Made by a program: the position numbers and the translations under genes. The notes under the pieces were generated by a model. That model was not told the DNA's origin, searched no databases, and worked only from the letters and a program-made list of their open reading frames with translations. A stretch of 64,000 bases of DNA from contig NZ_FXAO01000004.1 of NCBI RefSeq assembly GCF_900177645.1, forward strand, positions 92,177-156,176. The letters run 5' to 3'. This DNA comes from Arenibacter troitsensis (GTDB lineage Bacteria > Bacteroidota > Bacteroidia > Flavobacteriales > Flavobacteriaceae). Below are positions 46,783-55,892 of this stretch, piece after piece. Numbering within the stretch: the first letter of the stretch is position 1; each line of letters starts with the position of its first letter.

Positions 46783-48573
46783 ATGAAAAAGACCACTGGA
46801 ACTGGAAAAGCAGTAGTTTATCAAGTATTTACCAGATTGTTCGGAAATACCAATACCACCAATAAACCTTGGGGGACCATTGAGGAAAATGGGGTGGGCA
46901 AATTAAGTGACTTTACTCAAAAAGCTTTAAAGGAAATAAAGGGTCTGGGGGTAAGCCATATTTGGTATACGGGCATACCCCACCATGCCCTTATAAGGGA
47001 CTATACAGCATACGGCATCTCCAATGACGATCCGGATATTGTTAAGGGCCGGGCGGGTTCGCCATATGCCGTAAAGGATTATTACAGCGTTAACCCCGAT
47101 CTGGCCAATGACCCCCACAATAGGAATTTGGAATTCAAGGAACTGTTGTCCAGAAGTCATAAGGCAGGTCTAAAAGTGATTATAGATATAGTTCCCAACC
47201 ATATTGCCAGAAAATACGAAGGCAAGAACAACCCTAAAGGGGTAGTGGATTTTGGCGCCAATGACAATACCAGTGTGGTCTATGACAAGGACAATAATTT
47301 TTATTACAATCCAGGGGAATCTTTTTTGGTTCCGGATTGGCGCAATGGCTACCAACCTTTGGGAGGGGAGAACATCAACTTGGCCGATGGCAAATTTTCC
47401 GAAAACCCGGCAAAATGGACTGGAAATGGTTCCCGTTTGTCCAAACCCGATTTTAATGATTGGTATGAGACCGTAAAGATCAATTACGGAATTAGTCCGG
47501 ACGGACATAGGGATTTTGCAAGCCTACCTGAAGATTTTGGCCATAAAAACTTTTCTGAACATTTTGAATTCTGGAAAAATAAAGAAGTCCCCGATTCCTG
47601 GATAAAATTTAGGGATATTGCCCTTTACTGGTTGGATGTAGGGGTGGACGGATTTCGTTATGACATGGCCGAAATGGTTCCAGTAGAATTCTGGAGTTTT
47701 ATGAATTCGTCCATAAAAATGAAAAATCCGGATGCATTTTTAATGGCAGAAGTATACAATCCACAGCTATACCGGGATTATATCTTTAAGGGAAAAATGG
47801 ACTATCTCTATGACAAGGTAGAGTTTTATGACTCTTTAAAACATATTATGCAGGGACACGGCTGGACCGATCATATCCCGGTAGTCCAAAACGGACTCAT
47901 GGATATTGAACACCATATGCTACATTTTCTGGAGAATCATGACGAACAGCGGATTGCCTGTCCCGAATTTTTGGGAAATGCCGAAAAAGCCAAACCAGGT
48001 ATGGTGGTTTCGGCAACCATAAGCACCTCGCCTACCATGATCTACTTTGGGCAGGAAGTAGGGGAACCGGCCGCCGAAAGTCCCGGATTTGGATCCCCTA
48101 GTAGAACCTCCATCTTCGATTATGTTGGGGTGCCCCATTTTCAACGCTGGGTTAACAATAAAAAATTTGATGGAGGGCAATTGTCCCCAAAAGAAAAAGA
48201 GCTAAGGACATTTTACAGGAACTTGCTCAATTTCACCATTAACAGTAGCGCTTTAATGGGAAAATACAAGGATATTCATTTTTATAACAAAGATCATACA
48301 GAATATTATAATCATAGGGTTTTATCCTTTGTTAGATGGTCCGAGAACGAAAAACTCATTATTATTTCTAATTTTGATGCTGGTCAGACCTTTGGGTTCG
48401 ATCTAAAGTTGCCGAGGGAAATTATCAGGGAATGGGGGCTACAGGACAGCACCTACCAGATGAAGGACGAATTGTTCAAAGAAAAAGAATTGTCCCTGTT
48501 TGTGGAAAACCAAATTGGGCATATAAGAATTGACATACAGCCCTTGGAATCCTTAATTTTAAGTATAATTTAG
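46783..48573 (+). CDS. GH13 alpha-amylase-family enzyme, cytosolic
   Basis: A 596-residue protein without signal peptide, so it acts on imported oligosaccharides. GH13 conserved regions are present: VIIDIVPNHI (region I), DGFRYDMAEM (nucleophile Asp, about 292), MAEVYNP (acid Glu, about 322) and FLENHDEQR (third Asp, about 386). The N-terminal part starts VVYQVFTRLFG and the C-terminal beta domain follows LSFVRWSENEKLIIISNFD. It could be an amylase, a glucosidase or a transglycosylase that produces the GH65 substrate. The leader upstream contains a weak hairpin (46732-46760). Confidence 0.9.
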   Translation: MKKTTGTGKAVVYQVFTRLFGNTNTTNKPWGTIEENGVGKLSDFTQKALKEIKGLGVSHIWYTGIPHHALIRDYTAYGISNDDPDIVKGRAGSPYAVKDYYSVNPDLANDPHNRNLEFKELLSRSHKAGLKVIIDIVPNHIARKYEGKNNPKGVVDFGANDNTSVVYDKDNNFYYNPGESFLVPDWRNGYQPLGGENINLADGKFSENPAKWTGNGSRLSKPDFNDWYETVKINYGISPDGHRDFASLPEDFGHKNFSEHFEFWKNKEVPDSWIKFRDIALYWLDVGVDGFRYDMAEMVPVEFWSFMNSSIKMKNPDAFLMAEVYNPQLYRDYIFKGKMDYLYDKVEFYDSLKHIMQGHGWTDHIPVVQNGLMDIEHHMLHFLENHDEQRIACPEFLGNAEKAKPGMVVSATISTSPTMIYFGQEVGEPAAESPGFGSPSRTSIFDYVGVPHFQRWVNNKKFDGGQLSPKEKELRTFYRNLLNFTINSSALMGKYKDIHFYNKDHTEYYNHRVLSFVRWSENEKLIIISNFDAGQTFGFDLKLPREIIREWGLQDSTYQMKDELFKEKELSLFVENQIGHIRIDIQPLESLILSII

Positions 48574-48590
48574 ATGAATAGCATTACATT

Positions 48591-49343
48591 ATGAAAACAT
48601 CATCATTAGTTGGATCTTACTTCCTTTTACTATTAATTATAAGTTGTAACAATATGAATAAACCCTTGGTTATTGGCCATAGAGGTGCCATGGGACATGA
48701 AACGGAGAACACTTTGGCGTCCATACAAAAAGCTATCGATCTGGGGGTGGACATGATAGAAATTGATGTGTTCAAAATAAAGAGCGGAGAAACTGTAGTG
48801 TTTCACGATAAGGAAGTGGAAAGACTTACGGACAGTATTGGAAAAATAGAGGATTATAATTTTGAAGACCTACAGAAACTAACCTTGATAGGGAATCATA
48901 AAATACCAACCCTGCAGGAAGTCCTAAACCTTATAGATAAAAGAGTACAGTTGAACATAGAACTCAAAGGATCCAATACTGCGGACAGAGTCAATTTTAT
49001 CATGAACTACTACATAAAGGAAAAGGGTTGGTCTATGGATAAGTTTATAATTTCAAGCTTTAAATGGGACGAACTCAGGACCATGCGTACACTAAATGCC
49101 GAGGTACCCATTGCGATCCTTATAAGCGGCGACCCATTGGAAGCTTTGGATATTGCACAGGAACTGCATGCCACGGCCATTAATCCCTATTTTGAAGACC
49201 TGACTTTGGAGAACGTAAATGAAATAAAAAAGGCGGGATTTAAAGTTTATCCATGGACCGTAAATGAACCGGAAGAAATTGAGGCCATAGAGAGATTGGG
49301 GGTAGATGGCATAATCACCAATTATCCAGAACGCATCAATTAA
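48591..49343 (+). CDS. Glycerophosphodiester phosphodiesterase, lipoprotein
   Basis: Cuts glycerophosphodiesters to glycerol-3-phosphate and an alcohol. The 250-residue protein has a leader ending in lipobox LIISC. The GDPD motifs are VIGHRGAMGHETENTLAS (His, Arg, Glu) and GVDMIEIDVFKIKSG, with VVFHDKEVERLTDSI, then VQLNIELKG near 123 and the terminal GVDGIITNYPERIN. It starts 17 bases after the GH13 gene. The stop overlaps the next gene's ATG by one base. Confidence 0.93.
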   Translation: MKTSSLVGSYFLLLLIISCNNMNKPLVIGHRGAMGHETENTLASIQKAIDLGVDMIEIDVFKIKSGETVVFHDKEVERLTDSIGKIEDYNFEDLQKLTLIGNHKIPTLQEVLNLIDKRVQLNIELKGSNTADRVNFIMNYYIKEKGWSMDKFIISSFKWDELRTMRTLNAEVPIAILISGDPLEALDIAQELHATAINPYFEDLTLENVNEIKKAGFKVYPWTVNEPEEIEAIERLGVDGIITNYPERIN

Positions 49344-50629
49344 TGTTCGATGTAATAGTTTTAGGAGGAGGTGCCGCTGGTTTCTATGGGGCTATACACA
49401 TAGCAGAACGCAACCCCAAGTTAAAGATAGCCATCCTGGAACGTGGCAAAGAGGTGCTTACCAAGGTAAAGGTTTCCGGTGGGGGCCGTTGCAACGTTGC
49501 CCATGCCGAATTTGACCCTAGGGAAATTTCCAAAAATTATCCCAGGGGAGAGCGGGAACTTGTTGGTCCGTTTCATACCTATTGTAGTGGTGACACCATG
49601 GCCTTTTTTGAAAAAAGGGGCATACAATTGAATATTGAGGCGGATGGACGAATGTTTCCCGCTACCAATTCATCCCAAACCATTATAGACTGCTTTCTTC
49701 AGGAAACGGACCGCTTGGGTATCAAAGTCCTTAAGAACAGTTCCATTATTGGGATAACATCGCTGGACGGAAATACAGCAAAAGGGGATTACTCTTGGGC
49801 AATTAAAACAATCCGAAACACCTACCAGGCCAAAAAAATATTGGTCGCTACCGGTAGCAATCCTAAAATATGGGAATTATTAAGGCAAATGGGACATACA
49901 ATTATAGCGCCCGTACCCTCCCTTTTCACATTTAATATTAAGGATGACCGAATAACCGGCATACAAGGGGTAAGTACCAATGCCAATATCCAGATTATCC
50001 CCTCTAAGGTAAACAATGGAAAATTTAAGGCCGCTTTAAAAAAATATTCCATACAGTCTTCCGATCTGGAGTCCGAAGGCCCCCTTTTAATTACACATTG
50101 GGGAATGAGCGGTCCGGGCATTTTAAGGTTATCTGCTTGGGGAGCACGTATATTGCACGAGTTGAATTATAATTTTTCAATAAAAATAAACTGGCTACCT
50201 GCCTATCATGAAGAGGGGTTATTAAGACAGCTTCAGCAAATAAAGGAAATTGAAGGAAAGAAAACCATACTACGCACCAAAGCATTTGATCTGCCAAAAC
50301 GCTTGTGGGGAAGTCTGGTAAAGGCAGCGCAAATTTCGGATTCCGATAAATGGGCCGATATTTCCAAAATTCAACTACAAAACTTGGCAAAACAATTAAC
50401 GGGTTCCACCTTTAGGGTAACTGGTAAAAGTACGTTTAAGGAAGAGTTTGTCACAGCCGGTGGGGTAGACCTAAAGGAAATAAATTTCAAGACCTACGAA
50501 AGCAAAATTCACCCAGGGCTCTATTTTGCCGGAGAAGTGATAAATGTAGATGCCATTACGGGCGGATTCAATTTTCAAAATGCCTGGACCGGGGCGTATA
50601 TTGCCGCCCAGGCCATTGCCAAACCATAA
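49343..50629 (+). CDS. HI0933-family NAD(P)/FAD-dependent oxidoreductase
   Basis: A 428-residue cytosolic flavoprotein (YhiN/HI0933/BaiN-like family). The N-terminal dinucleotide fold VIVLGGGAAGFYGAIHIAER is followed by the diagnostic VSGGGRCNVAH, then IEADGRMFPATNSSQT, LITHWGMSGPGILRLSAWGA and the C-terminal FAGEVINVDAITGGFNFQNA. The physiological reaction of this family is still mostly unknown. It is translationally coupled to the GDPD gene (ATG overlaps TAA). Confidence 0.92.
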   Translation: MFDVIVLGGGAAGFYGAIHIAERNPKLKIAILERGKEVLTKVKVSGGGRCNVAHAEFDPREISKNYPRGERELVGPFHTYCSGDTMAFFEKRGIQLNIEADGRMFPATNSSQTIIDCFLQETDRLGIKVLKNSSIIGITSLDGNTAKGDYSWAIKTIRNTYQAKKILVATGSNPKIWELLRQMGHTIIAPVPSLFTFNIKDDRITGIQGVSTNANIQIIPSKVNNGKFKAALKKYSIQSSDLESEGPLLITHWGMSGPGILRLSAWGARILHELNYNFSIKINWLPAYHEEGLLRQLQQIKEIEGKKTILRTKAFDLPKRLWGSLVKAAQISDSDKWADISKIQLQNLAKQLTGSTFRVTGKSTFKEEFVTAGGVDLKEINFKTYESKIHPGLYFAGEVINVDAITGGFNFQNAWTGAYIAAQAIAKP

Positions 50630-50636
50630 TACAGGG

Positions 50637-51365
50637 CTAACTCAACAATATCATTAGCAAAGCGGCCAATATAGCTCCAATAATAGGACCTACAATAGGA
50701 ATCCATGCGTAACCCCAATCGCTGCCACCCTTGCCTTTAATGGGCATTATAGCGTGCATTATTCGGGGCCCCAGATCCCTTGCCGGATTAATGGCGTAGC
50801 CTGTGGTACCTCCCAAGGAAAGCCCAATTCCCCACACCAAAAACGCAACGGGAAGGGCACCCAAAGACCCTAGTCCTATAACTGTTTCCGTATCGGTTAT
50901 GGTGGCATCCGTAAAATAAAGGACTACAAATACCAAGGTAAAGGTACCCACCACTTCACTAAATAGATTATTAATGGGGTTTCTAATGGCCGGAGCAGTA
51001 AAAAATACCGCTTTTTTGGTATCCTGGTCCTCTGTGGCATCAAAATGATCCTTGTAGAATAGCCAAACGATCAAAGCGCCCAGCATGGCCCCTAGAAATT
51101 GTCCCAGCACATAAATGGGGACCGAAGCCCATTCAAACCTTTCGGCCATGGCCAAGCCTATACTAACGGCCGGATTTAAATGTGCCCCGCTATAGGGTGC
51201 GGCCACTGCCACCCCAACATATACGGCCAAACCCCAAGCGGTGGTGATGACCATCCAGCCCGAATCGTTGGATTTTGTTTTGTTCAGGATTACGTTGGCA
51301 ACAACCCCGCCCCCTAAAAGGATCAGGAAAAAAGTGCCGATAATTTCAGCAATAAATGGAGTCAT
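50637..51365 (-). CDS. glpF: MIP-family channel, glycerol-facilitator type
   Basis: A 242-residue six-helix aquaglyceroporin. Two NPA motifs are seen: SGAHLNPAVSIGLA and TTGYAINPARDLGPR. The Asp after the second NPAR (NPARD) is a mark of glycerol facilitators rather than water-specific aquaporins. It lies 18 bases downstream of glycerol kinase, so the pair forms a glycerol uptake operon. Glycerol diffuses in and is trapped as glycerol-3-phosphate. Confidence 0.92.
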   Translation of the reverse strand: MTPFIAEIIGTFFLILLGGGVVANVILNKTKSNDSGWMVITTAWGLAVYVGVAVAAPYSGAHLNPAVSIGLAMAERFEWASVPIYVLGQFLGAMLGALIVWLFYKDHFDATEDQDTKKAVFFTAPAIRNPINNLFSEVVGTFTLVFVVLYFTDATITDTETVIGLGSLGALPVAFLVWGIGLSLGGTTGYAINPARDLGPRIMHAIMPIKGKGGSDWGYAWIPIVGPIIGAILAALLMILLS

Positions 51366-51383
51366 AGTTGGTTGGTTTAATTA

Positions 51384-52883
51384 TTATTCTCCTAGTTTGG
51401 ACCAGTATTCTACAGCATCAATGGCCCTATACCAGCCTTTAATATTTTGTTCTATTTCCTTTCTTTCCGTTGTGGGGTCAAAATTGGCATCGACTTGCCA
51501 AATTTCCTGAATCTCTTCCAGACTTTCCCAGAATCCGACCGCCAAACCAGCCAAATAAGCTGCCCCCATAACCGTAGTCTCTATCACTTTTGGTCTTACG
51601 GTAGAGGTATTCAGCACATCGGCCTGAAACTGCATCAGCAAATTATTGACAGTAGCTCCCCCATCGACCCTTAATTCCTTAATAGAAATTTTGGAATCCG
51701 CCTCCATCGCCTTTAAGACATCCATGGTCTGAAACGCAATGGATTCCAAAGCTGCCCTTGCCATATGGGCATCGGTACTACCCCTGGTAAGTCCAAAAAT
51801 ACTTCCTTTGGCATGTTGGTTCCAGTAGGGCGCACCCAAGCCTGCAAAAGCGGGCACCAAATAGACCCCTTCCGCACTGTCTACGGAAGCAGCCAGCATT
51901 TCTACATCTCCAGACCTCTTAATAATTTTCAAGCCATCCCTCAGCCATTGTACAACGGCACCCGCAATAAAAATACTTCCTTCCAAGGCATAGTGGGTTT
52001 TGCCCTTAATGGTCCATGCCACCGTGGTCAGCAGATTATTTTCGGAAACAATAGGCTTTTCCCCAATGTTCATTAACATAAAGCAACCGGTACCATACGT
52101 ATTTTTGACCATTCCCGGCTTGGTACACATTTGTCCAAATAGTGCCGCCTGTTGATCACCAGCGATTCCGGCAATAGGTATTTTACTTGCAAAGAAATTG
52201 GGATTGGTGTTGCCATAGAGTTCACTGGACTGCTTTACTTGTGGCAACATGCTCTTTGGAATCGTAAAAAGCTCCAACAACTCATCATCCCATTCCAAAG
52301 TATTAATATTAAAAAGCAATGTTCTAGAGGCATTGGTAACATCGGTGATGTGCAGTTCGCCTTTGGTCATATTCCAAATTAACCACGAATCTATGGTGCC
52401 CATGACCAGCTCTCCTGCTTCAGCTTTTTTCCTGGCCCCTTCCACATTGTCCAAGATCCATTTTACTTTGGTGCCAGAAAAATAGGAGTCGATTACCAAG
52501 CCCGTTTTTTCCCTAATCAGCTTGGATTTTCCTTGACCCTTTAACTCATCACAATAGTTGGAAGTCCTCTTATCCTGCCAAACAATGGCATTATATATGG
52601 GCTTGCCGGTCTTCCTATCCCATACTACTACCGTTTCCCTTTGGTTTGTGATCCCGATGGCAGCAATATCCGCTCCGTAAATCCCTTGTTTGGTAGTGGC
52701 TTCTGCAGCCGTACTGACCTGGGAAGACCAAATTTCCAAGGGATCGTGCTCTACCCAACCAGGTTTCGGAAAATACTGTGTAAATTCTTTTTGGGCCACC
52801 GAAACGATGTTACCCTTTTTATCAAAAACAACGGATCTAGAACTCGTTGTACCTTGGTCCAGCGCCAGTATATATTTCTCCAT
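51384..52883 (-). CDS. glpK: Glycerol kinase
   Basis: Phosphorylates glycerol with ATP in the cytoplasm. 499 residues, the usual length. FGGY motifs: [20 protein letters not shown] at the N terminus, [17 protein letters not shown] near 75, [20 protein letters not shown] near 160, [10 protein letters not shown] near 240 and [19 protein letters not shown] near 350. [20 protein letters not shown] and [14 protein letters not shown] follow. The upstream 200-base gap to the divergent DUF1697 gene should hold its promoter; a TATATTTTG near 52926 is one base too long for the consensus. Confidence 0.97.
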   Translation of the reverse strand: MEKYILALDQGTTSSRSVVFDKKGNIVSVAQKEFTQYFPKPGWVEHDPLEIWSSQVSTAAEATTKQGIYGADIAAIGITNQRETVVVWDRKTGKPIYNAIVWQDKRTSNYCDELKGQGKSKLIREKTGLVIDSYFSGTKVKWILDNVEGARKKAEAGELVMGTIDSWLIWNMTKGELHITDVTNASRTLLFNINTLEWDDELLELFTIPKSMLPQVKQSSELYGNTNPNFFASKIPIAGIAGDQQAALFGQMCTKPGMVKNTYGTGCFMLMNIGEKPIVSENNLLTTVAWTIKGKTHYALEGSIFIAGAVVQWLRDGLKIIKRSGDVEMLAASVDSAEGVYLVPAFAGLGAPYWNQHAKGSIFGLTRGSTDAHMARAALESIAFQTMDVLKAMEADSKISIKELRVDGGATVNNLLMQFQADVLNTSTVRPKVIETTVMGAAYLAGLAVGFWESLEEIQEIWQVDANFDPTTERKEIEQNIKGWYRAIDAVEYWSKLGE

Positions 52884-53086
52884 ATGGGTGGGATAAATTT
52901 TAAATGGGTATCAAGATAACAAAATATAGACACTAAATTTGAAAAATTAATACCCAAACCCAATACATTTTAACAATAGTACTTTTTTCCGCTTAGGAAA
53001 AACTTAGATGTTATTCTACCAATCCCCAAATATTTTTGATCTGGAATATTGTTATTTTTATAGCTCGGTATTTAAATAGGGCATAG

Positions 53087-53641
53087 ATGACAAATTATAT
53101 TGTTCTGCTTAGGGGAATCAATGTAAGTGGGCAAAGAAAAATTAAGATGTCCCAGTTAAGGGCAATGTTGGAAGCATTGGGGTTTTCTGAGGTAAGCACC
53201 TATATACAAAGCGGAAATATTGTTCTAAAAAGCGCTTTGCCCATGTCTACAGAAGTTGCCCAAATCATCAAAGAGGGTATATACAAGACTTTTGGCTTTG
53301 ACGTCCACGTACTGGCCAAGACCATGCCCGAGCTGGAAGAAATCATTCAACGATCCCCATTTAGAACACTGGATGAATCGGAATCGAAAAAATGGTACTA
53401 TGTGCTGCTGCAAGAAACTCCCAAAACGGAATTGATCAATAGCCTACAACAAGAAAAGTTTCCCAATGAACAGTTCACCATTGCCACAAACTGCGTCTAC
53501 CTCAGCTGTGATCAAGGCTATGGAAAAACAAAATGTGATACTAATTTTTTTGAAAATAAACTGAAGGTAAGCGCTACTACTAGAAACCATAGGACCATGA
53601 TGAAGCTACTGGAAATGGGGAAACAAATTAGTAAACAGTGA
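53087..53641 (+). CDS. DUF1697 domain protein
   Basis: A 184-residue protein with the DUF1697 signature MTNYIVLLRGINVSGQRKIK at its start, then LEALGFSEVSTYIQSGNIVL and GYGKTKCDTNFFENKLKVSA with TTRNHRTMMKLLEM at its end. The family is widespread but its function is unknown. The stop codon runs straight into a heptamer tandem repeat. Confidence 0.9.
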   Translation: MTNYIVLLRGINVSGQRKIKMSQLRAMLEALGFSEVSTYIQSGNIVLKSALPMSTEVAQIIKEGIYKTFGFDVHVLAKTMPELEEIIQRSPFRTLDESESKKWYYVLLQETPKTELINSLQQEKFPNEQFTIATNCVYLSCDQGYGKTKCDTNFFENKLKVSATTRNHRTMMKLLEMGKQISKQ

Positions 53642-53643
53642 TC

Positions 53644-53678
53644 AGTAGTCAGTAGTCAGTAGTCAGCAGTCAGTAGTT
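53644..53678 (+). repeat. Heptamer tandem repeat (five units)
   Basis: Three copies of AGTAGTC are followed by AGCAGTC and AGTAGTT, starting three bases after the stop of the DUF1697 gene. Confidence 0.9.
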
Positions 53679-53794
53679 AGTAAAAAGAAATCCTTCTCAA
53701 GAGTTTTGTGTGAAACAGAAATAGCTAGTGTAAACTACCCAAGAGTTCGGGTCAGTTCATTTTTTGCATCGCCCAAAAAACGACTAGGGCCGAT

Positions 53795-53821
53795 AAACCA
53801 AGGTACAGTGTACCTTGGTTT
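53795..53821. repeat. Perfect 11-bp inverted repeat
   Basis: AAACCAAGGTA at 53795-53805 and its exact complement at 53811-53821, with a CAGTG loop. No T tract follows, so it is not an ordinary terminator. Confidence 0.8.
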
Positions 53822-54124
53822 AGAGGAGCCAGCCGTAGCCAAGGCCACCTTTTTACACAGAACTACTCCCCAGTGTGAAAACTCCTTGCTTTACTACTAT
53901 AATAAAAATAGGCCGTTTCTTTGTTCCATCAATTCATTTAGTGTTTATAAATCAATGTCCGGTTTGAATACTCCTGTATTTTGTACCGGTAGTCTATTGT
54001 CAAGTGATTCTTATTCCGTCGTGAAGATGAAATGGCATCGGTCCATAAAATCACGAGATTATAAGGACCACCTAGTGAAGAAGGGTCTTTTCTCTTACAC
54101 TTTCAATACAAGGCAAGAAAAAAG

Positions 54125-54598
54125 TTAATTCAATTCCCAAATCTTATAATTCAGGGCGGTGGCAAAACATACCCAAAGCAAATAAGGGATCAATAAATAG
54201 GCAGCTGTGGTACTCACCACTTTAAACCACTTGATTGTAAAGATTAGAAGTACCAATAGGGCCAGAATAACAAGCAAGGCTGCGAAAGGATTCTTAAACC
54301 CAAAGAAAATAATGCTCCAAAGTGCATTGAACAGCAATTGAATGCCGAAATGGTATAAGGCTGTTTTTACCCAAATATGATAAAACCCTTTTGCCCAAAC
54401 AATCCCGGCCGCTACTCCCATCATTATATAAAGAACGGTCCAGACGGGGGCAAAAATCCAATTAGGCGGATTAAAACTTGGCTTATTCAATTCCAAATAC
54501 CAATCATTTACCGAAGATTGTGTAGCAAAACTGGATAAAAATCCTATGGTTAGGCACACGGCGACAGAAATGGCGATATAGGTTAGTTGCTTTTTCAA
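54125..54598 (-). CDS. tspO: TspO/MBR-family membrane protein
   Basis: A 157-residue protein of five hydrophobic helices. Family residues are seen: WYLELNKPSFNPPNWIFAPV with WTVLYIMMGVAAG, and FNALWSIIFFGFKNPFAALL. TspO proteins bind porphyrins and are linked to stress and tetrapyrrole homeostasis. The gene is convergent with the doubtful DNA region at its right and divergent from mvaD, 94 bases away. Confidence 0.93.
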   Translation of the reverse strand: MKKQLTYIAISVAVCLTIGFLSSFATQSSVNDWYLELNKPSFNPPNWIFAPVWTVLYIMMGVAAGIVWAKGFYHIWVKTALYHFGIQLLFNALWSIIFFGFKNPFAALLVILALLVLLIFTIKWFKVVSTTAAYLLIPYLLWVCFATALNYKIWELN

Positions 54599-54667
54599 GT
54601 ATTGGTTGTTTACGCCCTAAATTAACAATTTATTTTAACAGGATCTACAGTAAAACTACTTAAAAGC

Positions 54668-54675
54668 TATCTTTG
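54668..54675 (+). promoter_or_regulatory. Candidate -7 box for mvaD
   Basis: TATCTTTG (TAnnTTTG), 17 bases before the ATG at 54693. The matching upstream TTTG is not seen, so this is half a promoter. Confidence 0.45.
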
Positions 54676-54692
54676 CAAAAATTGTTTCCAAT

Positions 54693-55775
54693 ATGACCCA
54701 TAAAGACTTTATCCCTTCCTCTTACGCCACATACATCACGGAAGGAAAAGTTACTTATAAATCGCCCAGTAATATCGCCTTGGTAAAATACTGGGGGAAA
54801 AAGGAACATCAGATTCCCGCCAACCCATCCATCAGCTTTACCTTGGATACCTGTGCTACCACCACAACCCTCAGCTATAAAAAATTAAAGAACAAAGCAT
54901 CCGACTTTTCTTTCGACCTTTTATTCGAAGGCAGGCCCAAAGAAGATTTTAAACCCAAAATAAGCACATTTTTTAAGAGAACGGAACCCTATTTGCCCTT
55001 TTTAAAGGCCTATCATTTTACCATAGAGACCTCCAATTCCTTTCCCCACAGCAGTGGTATTGCCTCCTCGGCCAGCGGAATGTCGGCCTTGGCACTGTGC
55101 CTTATGGAATTGGAAAGGGAACTGAACCCCCATATGGAAACCGATTTTTTTAACAGAAAGGCTTCTTTTTTGGCCCGATTGGGGTCTGGGAGTGCCTGTA
55201 GGAGTATTGAAGGGGACATTATGCAATGGGGATTACATAAGGACACTATAAACAGTTCCGATCTTTATGCCATAAGATATCCCTATAAAGTGCACCCCGT
55301 TTTTAAAAACTATCAGGATACCATCCTTTTGGTGGACAAAGGATCCAAACAAGTGAGCAGTAGTCTTGGCCACAATTTAATGCACGATCACCCATTTGCG
55401 GAAGAACGGTTCGACCAAGCGCATAAAAATCTGACCAAATTAAAAAGGGTTTTTGAAGAGGGAAATTTATTGGAATTTATCAAACTAGTAGAAAGTGAAG
55501 CCCTCACCCTACACGCCATGATGATGACTAGCATGCCGTATTTTATATTGATGAAACCCAATACCTTGGAGATTATCAATAAAATATGGGCCTTTCGGGC
55601 ATCGTCCAAAACCCATGTATGTTTTACCTTGGATGCGGGGGCAAATGTGCATGTGCTTTATCCTGAAAACGAAAAGGAAGAAGTTTATCAATTTATTAGT
55701 AATGAGTTGGTTGCATATTGTGAAAACGGGCAGTATATTTGCGATCAAATTGGAAATGGGGCGAAAAAGCTGTAA
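54693..55775 (+). CDS. mvaD: Diphosphomevalonate decarboxylase
   Basis: Converts mevalonate diphosphate to isopentenyl diphosphate. The 360-residue GHMP protein has NIALVKYWGKKEHQIPANPS at its start, the ATP loop PHSSGIASSASGMSALALCL near 114, GSGSACRSIEGDIMQWG near 166 and a C-terminal FTLDAGANVHVLYP. It is the first of three tightly spaced genes for the mevalonate route and prenyl lipid synthesis. Confidence 0.95.
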   Translation: MTHKDFIPSSYATYITEGKVTYKSPSNIALVKYWGKKEHQIPANPSISFTLDTCATTTTLSYKKLKNKASDFSFDLLFEGRPKEDFKPKISTFFKRTEPYLPFLKAYHFTIETSNSFPHSSGIASSASGMSALALCLMELERELNPHMETDFFNRKASFLARLGSGSACRSIEGDIMQWGLHKDTINSSDLYAIRYPYKVHPVFKNYQDTILLVDKGSKQVSSSLGHNLMHDHPFAEERFDQAHKNLTKLKRVFEEGNLLEFIKLVESEALTLHAMMMTSMPYFILMKPNTLEIINKIWAFRASSKTHVCFTLDAGANVHVLYPENEKEEVYQFISNELVAYCENGQYICDQIGNGAKKL

Positions 55776-55892
55776 TTTTCATATGAAAAATGGATAATTA
55801 ATAGCCTTATAATACGTTAATTGTTCAATTGCATCTGTTGTTAATTTAATGCCTTTGCATGAATTTTAATTATTTATGTTTATCTTAAAGAT

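Larger units (their letters stand above)
53642..54124. other. Intergenic region with tandem repeat, hairpin and a doubtful ORF
   Basis: 483 bases between the DUF1697 gene and tspO. The first part is a heptamer tandem repeat, and 53795-53821 is an 11-bp perfect hairpin. A reading frame with only a TTG start (53706-54128, 140 codons) crosses the hairpin. It has poor codon use, no domain and overlaps the tspO stop, so I do not call it a gene. It may be decayed foreign DNA. Confidence 0.5.

Noticed and set aside
53706..54128. 140-codon ORF as a protein-coding gene
   Set aside because: Only a TTG start, hairpin inside the frame, no recognisable domain, and it overlaps the tspO stop; evidence for a real gene is too weak.
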